Origin: Mycolicibacterium goodii
GTDB taxonomy: Bacteria > Actinomycetota > Actinomycetes > Mycobacteriales > Mycobacteriaceae
DNA length: 64,000 bases
Assembly (NCBI RefSeq): GCF_001187505.1
Contig: NZ_CP012150.1
Location: forward strand, 3,782,001 to 3,846,000
Direction: 5' to 3'
Shown: one piece after another, positions 57,909-64,000 of the stretch
Numbering within the stretch: the first letter of the stretch is position 1
Layout: every line of letters starts with the position of its first letter
Translations under genes and position numbers: made by a program
Notes under the pieces: model-generated
Told to the model about the DNA's origin: nothing
Seen by the model: only the letters and a program-made list of their open reading frames with translations
Databases searched by the model: none

Positions 57909-58309
57909 CGGTTGCGGTCCTGCGGATCGTGGCGGCCGTGGTCCTCGACGACGACGGCCACGTGCTGGTCGTGCGCAAGCGCGGGACGACGGCGTTCATG
58001 CAGCCCGGCGGCAAGATCGAACCGGGGGAGCAGCCGCTGGCGGCGCTGGAGCGTGAGATCGCCGAGGAGCTGGGAACCGCGCTGGACCCGTCGTCGGTGC
58101 GTTCGCTGGGGCGCCACCACGCCGTGGCCGCCAACGAACCCGGCCACACCGTCGACGCGTATCTCTACCTCGTGCGGGTGCACGGCACGCCTGCCGTCGC
58201 GGCCGAGATCGAGGAGATGGCCTGGGTCGACCCGGCCGCGCCAGGGGATCTGGAACTGGCGCCGTTGACGCGCGACACCGTGCTCGCGCTGGCGCGCGAA
58301 CTGGTCTAA
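57905..58309 (+). CDS. Nudix hydrolase
   Basis: 134 aa. The Nudix box is complete: GGKIEPGEQPLAALEREIAE followed by ELG. Starts with a beta strand RIVAAVVLDDDGHVLVVRKRG. Hydrolyses a nucleoside diphosphate linked to another group; substrate not predictable. GTG overlaps the preceding stop by 4 nt. Convergent with zur, overlapping by 4 nt at 58306–58309. Confidence 0.88.
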   Translation: MTVAVLRIVAAVVLDDDGHVLVVRKRGTTAFMQPGGKIEPGEQPLAALEREIAEELGTALDPSSVRSLGRHHAVAANEPGHTVDAYLYLVRVHGTPAVAAEIEEMAWVDPAAPGDLELAPLTRDTVLALARELV

Positions 58310-58725
58310 TTCTTGTCGGGCTCGTCGGGTTCGTCGGGGCCCACGCAGTCGCCGCACACGCCGAAGATCTCGATCGTGTGGCTCACGTCGGAGAACCCGT
58401 GCTCGCGGGCGACCTGGGCGGCCCAGGTCTCGACGTCGCGGCCGGACACCTCGACCGTCGACCCGCACGACCGGCACACCAGGTGGTGGTGATGGTGCTC
58501 GGAGCAGCGGCGGTACACCGATTCGCCGGTGTCGGTGCGCAGGGTGTCGACGACGCCCGCGGTGGCCATGGCCTGCAGCGTGCGGTACACCGTCGTCAGG
58601 CCGATGCCCTCACCGCGTCGGCGCAGCTCATCATGCAGTTCCTGGGCCGAGCGGAACCCCTCGGTCTCGTTGAGCAGGTCGGCGATGGCCGCACGCTGCC
58701 GTGTCGACCGGACCGCGCCCGTCAC
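58306..58725 (-). CDS. zur: Zinc uptake regulator Zur (FurB)
   Basis: 139-aa Fur-family repressor. DNA-binding domain at residues 1–75 (STRQRAAIADLLNETEGFRS … GLTTVYRTLQAMA), regulatory zinc site in CSEHHHHHLVCRSCG and a structural Cys pair at the end (GVCGDC). The homologue Rv2359 represses zinc-uptake genes when Zn is bound. Its GTG overlaps the smtB stop, so both are expressed as one unit. Confidence 0.93.
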   Translation of the reverse strand: MTGAVRSTRQRAAIADLLNETEGFRSAQELHDELRRRGEGIGLTTVYRTLQAMATAGVVDTLRTDTGESVYRRCSEHHHHHLVCRSCGSTVEVSGRDVETWAAQVAREHGFSDVSHTIEIFGVCGDCVGPDEPDEPDKN

Positions 58726-59102
58726 TTGCGGTCCTCGCCGGCGTGCGCGATCGCGTCGACCACGATGTGCGCGAGATGGTGGTCGACGAGCCGGTAGAGC
58801 ACCTCGCGGCCTGCCCGCTCACTGGACACCACGCCGGCCTGTTTGAGGATGCGCAGATGCTGGCTGACCAGGGGTTGTGGCACGTCGAGCGCGTCGACCA
58901 GTTCGTGCACGCAGCGCTGTGACCGCTGTAGTTGCAGGACGATCGCGATCCGTAGCGGCGCGGCCAGCGCCCGCAACAGCTCGCCCGCGCTGTCCAGCAC
59001 CTCGCGCGAGGGAAGTTCGGGTGCCGGGGCGCCGGCGTGCTGGTGCTCCTCGGTGTGTGCGCCCGTGCCGCCGGGCTCGGCCAAACTGGAAACCGTTTTC
59101 AT
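58722..59102 (-). CDS. smtB: ArsR/SmtB family zinc-sensing repressor
   Basis: 126 aa. Winged helix (LLRALAAPLRIAIVLQLQRS … PQPLVSQHLRILKQAGVVSS) and a metal-sensing last helix with DHHLAHIVVDAIAH, matching the alpha-5 zinc sites of SmtB. Releases DNA when zinc is high, thereby switching on smtB-zur. Homologue of Rv2358. ATG 8 nt after the −10 hexamer, so probably leaderless. Confidence 0.92.
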   Translation of the reverse strand: MKTVSSLAEPGGTGAHTEEHQHAGAPAPELPSREVLDSAGELLRALAAPLRIAIVLQLQRSQRCVHELVDALDVPQPLVSQHLRILKQAGVVSSERAGREVLYRLVDHHLAHIVVDAIAHAGEDRK

Positions 59103-59110
59103 TACCGGTC

Positions 59111-59138
59111 AGAATACATGCGCTGATACGCATGTCAA
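59111..59138 (-). promoter_or_regulatory. smtB–zur promoter with an embedded SmtB operator
   Basis: On the minus strand: −35 TTGACA (59133–59138), 16-nt spacer, −10 TATTCT (59111–59116). The spacer holds a perfect inverted repeat ACATGCG–N6–CGCATGT (59116–59135), the expected SmtB site, so bound repressor would block polymerase. Confidence 0.8.
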
Positions 59139-59205
59139 CGGGTGCGGTGACGTATCGCCGATGCGCGCACGATCACGCGGTTCGGGGTTCACCCCGGTAA
59201 CTCGC

Positions 59206-59211
59206 TACTCT
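59206..59211 (+). promoter_or_regulatory. −10 element of glyS
   Basis: TACTCT ends 8 nt before the glyS GTG; with no ribosome-binding site this indicates a leaderless or nearly leaderless mRNA. Confidence 0.5.
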
Positions 59212-59219
59212 GTTGCACC

Positions 59220-60620
59220 GTGGCTTCCATCATCGACACCGTTGCGAACCTGGCGAAACGCCGCGGCCTGGTCTATCAGTCGGGCGAGATCTACGGCGGC
59301 ACCAAGTCCGCGTGGGACTACGGCCCACTTGGTGTCGAGCTCAAGGAGAACATCAAGCGCCAGTGGTGGAAGTCCGTGGTCACCGGCCGCGACGACGTCG
59401 TCGGTCTGGACAGCGCGATCATCCTGCCGCGCCAGGTGTGGGTGGCGTCGGGCCACGTCGAGGTGTTCAACGACCCGCTGGTCGAATGCCTGAACTGCCA
59501 CAAGCGGCATCGCCAGGACCACATGCAGGAGGCCTACGCCGAGAAGAAGGCGGCCAAGGACGGGGGCACGGTCGATCCCGACTCGGTGCCGATGAGCGAG
59601 ATCTCCTGTCCGGACTGCGGCACCAAGGGCCAGTGGACCGAGCCGCGCGACTTCAACATGATGCTCAAGACCTACCTCGGCCCGATCGAGACCGAGGAGG
59701 GTCTGCACTACCTGCGGCCCGAGACCGCGCAGGGCATCTTCGTCAACTTCGCCAACGTGGTGACCACCGCGCGCAAGAAGCCGCCGTTCGGTATCGGCCA
59801 GATCGGCAAGAGCTTCCGCAACGAGATCACCCCGGGCAACTTCATCTTCCGCACGCGCGAGTTCGAGCAGATGGAGATGGAGTTCTTCGTCGAACCGTCG
59901 ACGGCCGCCGAATGGCACCAGTATTGGATCGACACGCGCCTGCAGTGGTACGTCGACCTGGGCATCAATCGCGACAACCTGCGCCTGTTCGAACATCCGC
60001 AGGACAAGCTGTCGCACTACAGCGACCGCACCGTCGACATCGAGTACAAGTTCGGCTTCGCGGGCAACCCGTGGGGTGAGCTGGAAGGTGTCGCCAACCG
60101 CACCGACTTCGACTTGTCCACGCACGCAAAGCATTCCGGCGTCGACCTGTCGTTCTACGATCAGGCCTCCGATACCCGCTACGTGCCGTACGTGATCGAA
60201 CCCGCAGCCGGTCTGACCCGCTCGCTGATGGCGTTCCTGGTCGACGCATACACCGAGGACGAGGCCCCCAACGCCAAGGGCGGCGTGGACAAGCGCACCG
60301 TGCTCAAGCTCGATCCGCGGCTGGCCCCGGTGAAGGCCGCGGTCCTGCCGCTGTCGCGGCACGCCGACCTGTCGCCCAAGGCCCGCGATCTCGCGGCCGA
60401 GCTGCGCAAGAGCTGGAACGTCGAGTTCGACGACGCGGGCGCGATCGGCCGCCGCTACCGCCGCCAGGACGAGATCGGCACGCCGTACTGCGTCACCGTC
60501 GACTTCGACTCGCTCGAGGACAACGCCGTGACCATCCGTGAGCGCGACGCCATGACCCAGGAACGCGTGGCGATCGACAAGGTCTCCGACTACCTCGCGG
60601 TGCGCCTCAAGGGCTGCTGA
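59220..60620 (+). CDS. glyS: Glycyl-tRNA synthetase (dimeric type)
   Basis: 466 aa class II synthetase of the alpha-2 type, not the alpha/beta type of E. coli. Begins [20 protein letters not shown], then [15 protein letters not shown], motif 2 [19 protein letters not shown], motif 3 near [11 protein letters not shown], and an anticodon-binding C-terminal domain. A CxxC pair (CLNCHK) with a second (CPDCGT) suggests a zinc-bound insert. Charges tRNA-Gly. Ends next to palindromic repeat copy 2. Confidence 0.95.
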   Translation: MASIIDTVANLAKRRGLVYQSGEIYGGTKSAWDYGPLGVELKENIKRQWWKSVVTGRDDVVGLDSAIILPRQVWVASGHVEVFNDPLVECLNCHKRHRQDHMQEAYAEKKAAKDGGTVDPDSVPMSEISCPDCGTKGQWTEPRDFNMMLKTYLGPIETEEGLHYLRPETAQGIFVNFANVVTTARKKPPFGIGQIGKSFRNEITPGNFIFRTREFEQMEMEFFVEPSTAAEWHQYWIDTRLQWYVDLGINRDNLRLFEHPQDKLSHYSDRTVDIEYKFGFAGNPWGELEGVANRTDFDLSTHAKHSGVDLSFYDQASDTRYVPYVIEPAAGLTRSLMAFLVDAYTEDEAPNAKGGVDKRTVLKLDPRLAPVKAAVLPLSRHADLSPKARDLAAELRKSWNVEFDDAGAIGRRYRRQDEIGTPYCVTVDFDSLEDNAVTIRERDAMTQERVAIDKVSDYLAVRLKGC

Positions 60621-60628
60621 CTTCTTAG

Positions 60629-60690
60629 GCCGAGCAGACGCAAAACTGCCTGTTTCGGCGCGAAAATGAGCAGTTTTGCGTCTGCTCGCG
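60629..60690. repeat. 62-bp palindromic element, copy 2 (possible bidirectional terminator)
   Basis: Exact reverse complement of 11423–11484: arms at 60631–60648 and 60671–60688. Sits between the convergent ends of glyS and the TPM-domain gene, 8 nt after the glyS stop and 2 nt from the other stop. Confidence 0.75.
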
Positions 60691-60692
60691 AG

Positions 60693-62744
60693 TTAAAAGC
60701 GGCCACCTCCGCCGCCGTAGTTGCGGCCCGACGAATGCGACGAGCCGCCGTAGGAGGTGGACCGGCCGGAACTGCGGCCACCGCCGAAGGTGCCGCCGAA
60801 CCCACCGCCGAACCCACCGCCGTAGCCACCGTAGCCACCGAAACCGCCACCGCCGAACCCGCCACGCAGCACGTTGCCGATGATGATGCCGCCGAGCACG
60901 GCACCGATGTCGGCCCCGCCGCCACCCTGGTGTGAGGTATAGGAACGCTGGGCGGCGCGGACGTCGTCGTTGGCCAGGCTCTGCGCCTGTGCGGCCAGCG
61001 TCGACGCGCCGTTGGCATGTGCCACAGCCTCATTGGGGTTGGTGGTCCGTTTGGCCTGGGCGGCCTCGAGTTGTCGGGTGGCCTCGGCGAGCCGGGTGCG
61101 TGCCTCGGGACCGATGCTGCCGCGGCGGGTTTCGATGTAGTCGGACACCGCGGTGATGCGGGACTGCGCGGTGAAGATCGCCTGCTCCAGGGTGCGGGCC
61201 AGGCGTTCGGCGGCCTCACGTTGTTCGTGCACGCCGGCCAGCAGTTGGTCCAGGTCGGCGTCGGCCTGCGTCAGCCGCGTGAAGGCGCCGAGCGGATCGG
61301 CGTTGCCGTTGGCCTTGGCCTCTCCGGCGGCCAGCACCGCGGCATCGCGGGCGGCGGTGAGCTTGTCGGCCTGGGGCGTATCGGGTTGTGCCAGCAGACC
61401 ATTGGCCTGTTCGATACCCGCCTCGATGTCGGCGACGGCCGCGGGCAGCCCGGCCAGTGCGCGGTTGATGTCGGTCGAGGCGCTGTCGACCGCGTCGAGC
61501 AGCGTGCGCGCCTGAGCGAGCGCGGACTCGGCGGCGCGCACCGCGTCGACCAACCCGGTCTGGTCACCGGCGGGCCGGGACACCAGGTTGCGGGCCGTGG
61601 TGATGTTGCGGTCGGCGAACGCCAGCCGTTCGCGGGCGGTGTCGACATTGCCCGCCACCGACGCCAGTGCACGCGCATCGAACTGTGTGTGCAGTGCGGC
61701 CAGGGTCTGCTGCGCGGGTTCGATGCGCGCGGTGAGGTCGACCATCTGCTGGGTCATCAGGTCCAGTCGCGTCGGCGCGTTGATCACCAGGTCCCGCAAC
61801 TGTTCGAACGCCGCGCTCTGGGCCTCCAATTCGCGGTCGGCGCGGGCCGCCGACACGATCACCCTGGTCAGCAGGTCGCGCTGCTGCAACGGGGTCTCCG
61901 GCGCGTCGTCGTCGAGGATCTGGCGCACGTTGAACGCCTGTGCGAGCGCCTTTTTCGCGTTGGCCACGGCCGTGCTGAACGGCTCGGTGCGGTTCGCGCC
62001 GAACTCCTCGACGGCCAGTTCCAGCTCGCCCTGGCTGGTGCGCACGGCGTTGTCGACGTCGACGACGATCTCGCGGCTCAACGCGTCGAGCGCCTCCAGC
62101 GGCACGCTCTGCAGTGCGTCGGGGTCGGTGGGATCGACGCGTTTGGCGGCCTCGAATTCGGCCTTGCGGCGCTTGGCGCGTCGCCGCCGCGACCAGATCC
62201 ACAGGATCCCGACGAGCACCGCGATGACACCGAGCGCGATCAGCATAGCCGGCCACGACACCCCGCCGCCCGAGGTGGACTCGGGCTCGGTGTTGAGCTG
62301 ATCGGCCGCCGCGATGGCCGCACCCGCCCAGTCGTCACGGCGCAGCGCCGGGCCGATGCTGTTGCGCCGGATGTCGTCGGAGCGGGACGTGCTGACGAGC
62401 GTGTCGGGCACCTGGAACGCGAACGCGCGGTCGACGGTGGCGACGGCCAGCAGCGCGTCGTCGTCGCCGAAGTCGCTCAGCTGCATGGTGTTCTGCGCCC
62501 AGCCGACGTAGTTCTGCCGCGAGAAATCCTCGACGAACACCACCCACAGCTTGATGCGACGGTCGTCGTAGAGCCGGTCGAGGGCCCGCTGCACGTCCGC
62601 CTCCTGCGATGACGACAGCACGTCGGCCTGGTCGGTGAGCTGGGTGGCCAGCCGCAGCGGCGGTTCGGCCGCCGCGCCGGGGGCCACGAGAAACCCGGTC
62701 GTCAGGATCGCAAGCAGCAAGCTGAACAATCGGCCGATACGCAT
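60693..62744 (-). CDS. TPM-domain membrane protein with Gly-rich tail (Rv2345-like)
   Basis: 683 aa. Signal peptide (MRIGRLFSLLLAILTTGF, cut after about AAA at 26), an exported TPM domain (residues about 30–150, QADVLSSSQEADVQRALDRL), one membrane span (164–185), then a long cytoplasmic helical region with many coiled-coil-like repeats, and a Gly/Ser/Tyr-rich tail (about 620–683; GGFGGGGFGGYGGYGGGF). TPM domains occur in photosystem II repair and in proteins of unknown role. ATG follows TAGATT by 7 nt (leaderless). Function unknown. Confidence 0.82.
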   Translation of the reverse strand: MRIGRLFSLLLAILTTGFLVAPGAAAEPPLRLATQLTDQADVLSSSQEADVQRALDRLYDDRRIKLWVVFVEDFSRQNYVGWAQNTMQLSDFGDDDALLAVATVDRAFAFQVPDTLVSTSRSDDIRRNSIGPALRRDDWAGAAIAAADQLNTEPESTSGGGVSWPAMLIALGVIAVLVGILWIWSRRRRAKRRKAEFEAAKRVDPTDPDALQSVPLEALDALSREIVVDVDNAVRTSQGELELAVEEFGANRTEPFSTAVANAKKALAQAFNVRQILDDDAPETPLQQRDLLTRVIVSAARADRELEAQSAAFEQLRDLVINAPTRLDLMTQQMVDLTARIEPAQQTLAALHTQFDARALASVAGNVDTARERLAFADRNITTARNLVSRPAGDQTGLVDAVRAAESALAQARTLLDAVDSASTDINRALAGLPAAVADIEAGIEQANGLLAQPDTPQADKLTAARDAAVLAAGEAKANGNADPLGAFTRLTQADADLDQLLAGVHEQREAAERLARTLEQAIFTAQSRITAVSDYIETRRGSIGPEARTRLAEATRQLEAAQAKRTTNPNEAVAHANGASTLAAQAQSLANDDVRAAQRSYTSHQGGGGADIGAVLGGIIIGNVLRGGFGGGGFGGYGGYGGGFGGGFGGTFGGGRSSGRSTSYGGSSHSSGRNYGGGGGRF

Positions 62745-62803
62745 GACGGCCAATCTAATGTGCTGCTCGGTTCGCGCGGTATGTCCTGGCAGACTGTGCC
62801 TCG

Positions 62804-64000
62804 GTGAACGTGATGCAGTACGACCACTACGACGACTTCGACCGGGAGCGCCTGGTGCCCGAACCGGCGAAGAGTGCTGCGCTGCCCGGCACCGACACCG
62901 AGTCCCGGACCGACTTCGCCCGTGACCGCGCCAGGGTGCTGCACAGCGCCGCGCTGCGGCGGTTGGCCGACAAGACACAGGTGGTGGGACCCCGGCAGGG
63001 GGACACCCCGCGCACCCGCCTCACCCACTCGCTGGAAGTCGCCCAGATCGGCCGCGGCATGGCGATCGGGCTGGGCTGCGATCCCGATCTGGTCGACCTG
63101 GCCGGGCTCGCACACGACATCGGGCATCCGCCGTACGGCCACAACGGGGAGCGGGCGCTCAACGAGATCGCGAAACCTTTCGGGGGATTCGAGGGCAACG
63201 CGCAGAACTTCCGGATCCTCACCCGGTTGGAACCCAAAGTGCTTGACCGCGATGGTCATTCCGCGGGCCTGAACCTGACCCGGGCTGCGCTGGACGCGGT
63301 GGCGAAGTATCCGTGGCCGAGTTTCGGCACCCGCTCGAAGTACGGCTTCTACGACGACGACGCCGCGGCCGCGACATGGATGCGCGACGGTGCACCGTCG
63401 GAGCAGCCGTGCCTGGAGTCCCAGGTGATGGACTGGGCCGACGACGTCGCGTACTCGGTGCACGACGTCGAGGACGGTGTCATCTCCGGGCGCATCGACC
63501 TGCGGGTGCTCGGCGACGCCGACGCCTCGGCGTCGCTGGCGGATCTGGGCGCGACGACGTTTCCCAACGTCAGCCGTGACGAGCTGGTGGAGGCCGCGCA
63601 GCGGCTGTCGAGGATCCCGGTCGTGGCGGCGGTGGGGAAATACGACGGCAGCCTGGCCGCCTCGGTGGCGCTGAAGAAGCTGACCAGTGAACTGGTCGGC
63701 CGGTTCGCCAACGCGGCGATCACCGAGACCCGGCTGGTCGCCGGTGAGCGTCCCCTGCGACGGTTCGACGCCAACCTCGCCGTGCCGCCCCTGGTCCGGG
63801 CCGAGGTGGTGCTGCTGAAGATGCTCGCGCTGCAGTTCATCATGTCCGACCACCGACACCTGCAGATCCAGGCCGATCAGCGCACGCTGATCCACGAGGT
63901 GGCCCTGGCGCTGTGGGCGCAGGCCCCCGGCAGCCTGGATCCGCAGTTCGCGTCCGAGTTTTCCGCTGCCGACGACGACGGCGCCCGGTTGCGGGTGGTG
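62804..64000 (+). CDS. dgt: Deoxyguanosinetriphosphate triphosphohydrolase-like protein (partial, cut by window end)
   Basis: At least 399 codons, open to the right edge. HD-domain nucleotide hydrolase: [16 protein letters not shown] supplies the first His, and [18 protein letters not shown] the metal-binding HD pair; further His/Asp follow in [17 protein letters not shown]. Removes triphosphate from dGTP; homologue of Rv2344c. Start GTG 62804 is 8 nt after a CAGACT hexamer; GTG 62810 and ATG 62813 are alternatives. Divergent from the TPM gene. Confidence 0.88.
   Translation, partial: MNVMQYDHYDDFDRERLVPEPAKSAALPGTDTESRTDFARDRARVLHSAALRRLADKTQVVGPRQGDTPRTRLTHSLEVAQIGRGMAIGLGCDPDLVDLAGLAHDIGHPPYGHNGERALNEIAKPFGGFEGNAQNFRILTRLEPKVLDRDGHSAGLNLTRAALDAVAKYPWPSFGTRSKYGFYDDDAAAATWMRDGAPSEQPCLESQVMDWADDVAYSVHDVEDGVISGRIDLRVLGDADASASLADLGATTFPNVSRDELVEAAQRLSRIPVVAAVGKYDGSLAASVALKKLTSELVGRFANAAITETRLVAGERPLRRFDANLAVPPLVRAEVVLLKMLALQFIMSDHRHLQIQADQRTLIHEVALALWAQAPGSLDPQFASEFSAADDDGARLRVV

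Overview
The window is high-GC actinobacterial DNA. The gene set and order match a fast-growing mycobacterium, most likely Mycolicibacterium smegmatis: a mycobactin (mbt) locus, a trehalase–SubI–CysTWA–CysH–SirA block, and the HrcA–DnaJ2–RsmE–PhoH–YbeY–Era–RecO–UppS–Zur–SmtB–GlyS–Dgt housekeeping block. The same blocks occur in M. tuberculosis around Rv2344–Rv2402. The species call is from memory of synteny and protein sequence, not from a search.

Layout. 1–3.6 kb (minus): peptide/nickel-type ABC importer (two permeases and a fused double ATPase). 3.65–6.9 kb (minus): Eis-like acetyltransferase and GH15 trehalase. 7.0–11.4 kb (plus): two tiny membrane proteins, a polycysteine leader peptide, then the sulfate importer subI-cysT-cysW-cysA. 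11.5–14.85 kb (minus): sulfate reduction (sirA, cysH, a sirohydrochlorin chelatase) behind a second polycysteine leader peptide. 14.95–17.5 kb (plus): hemW and mbtI, the latter with a frameshift. 17.5–22.4 kb: an accessory island made of a TetR regulator and a divergent operon (DUF4242-like protein, acyl-CoA-dehydrogenase-like flavoprotein, sulfonate/nitrate-type ABC importer). It lies between mbtI and the rest of the mbt locus. 22.4–43.9 kb: mbtA (minus), divergent from mbtB–thioesterase–mbtC–mbtD–mbtE–mbtF–mbtG (plus), with two iron boxes between mbtA and mbtB; mbtF also carries a frameshift. 43.9–64 kb: conserved housekeeping genes, ending inside dgt.

How the genes work together. SubI-CysTWA import sulfate, CysH reduces adenylylsulfate to sulfite, and SirA reduces sulfite to sulfide using siroheme, for which the chelatase inserts iron. 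Both transcription units begin with leaderless short ORFs carrying clustered Cys codons, which fits cysteine-responsive attenuation. MbtI makes salicylate, MbtA loads it on MbtB, and the MbtB–F assembly line with MbtG builds mycobactin; IdeR-type iron boxes precede mbtI and sit between mbtA and mbtB. SmtB and Zur form a zinc-responsive pair behind an operator-containing promoter.

Oddities worth following: single-base frameshifts in homopolymers of mbtI and mbtF, no mbtH in the cluster, a remnant adenylation domain in MbtE, a Cys nucleophile in the stand-alone thioesterase, an identical 62-bp palindromic element at two convergent gene ends 49 kb apart, and many start codons placed 6–8 nt after a −10 hexamer (leaderless initiation).
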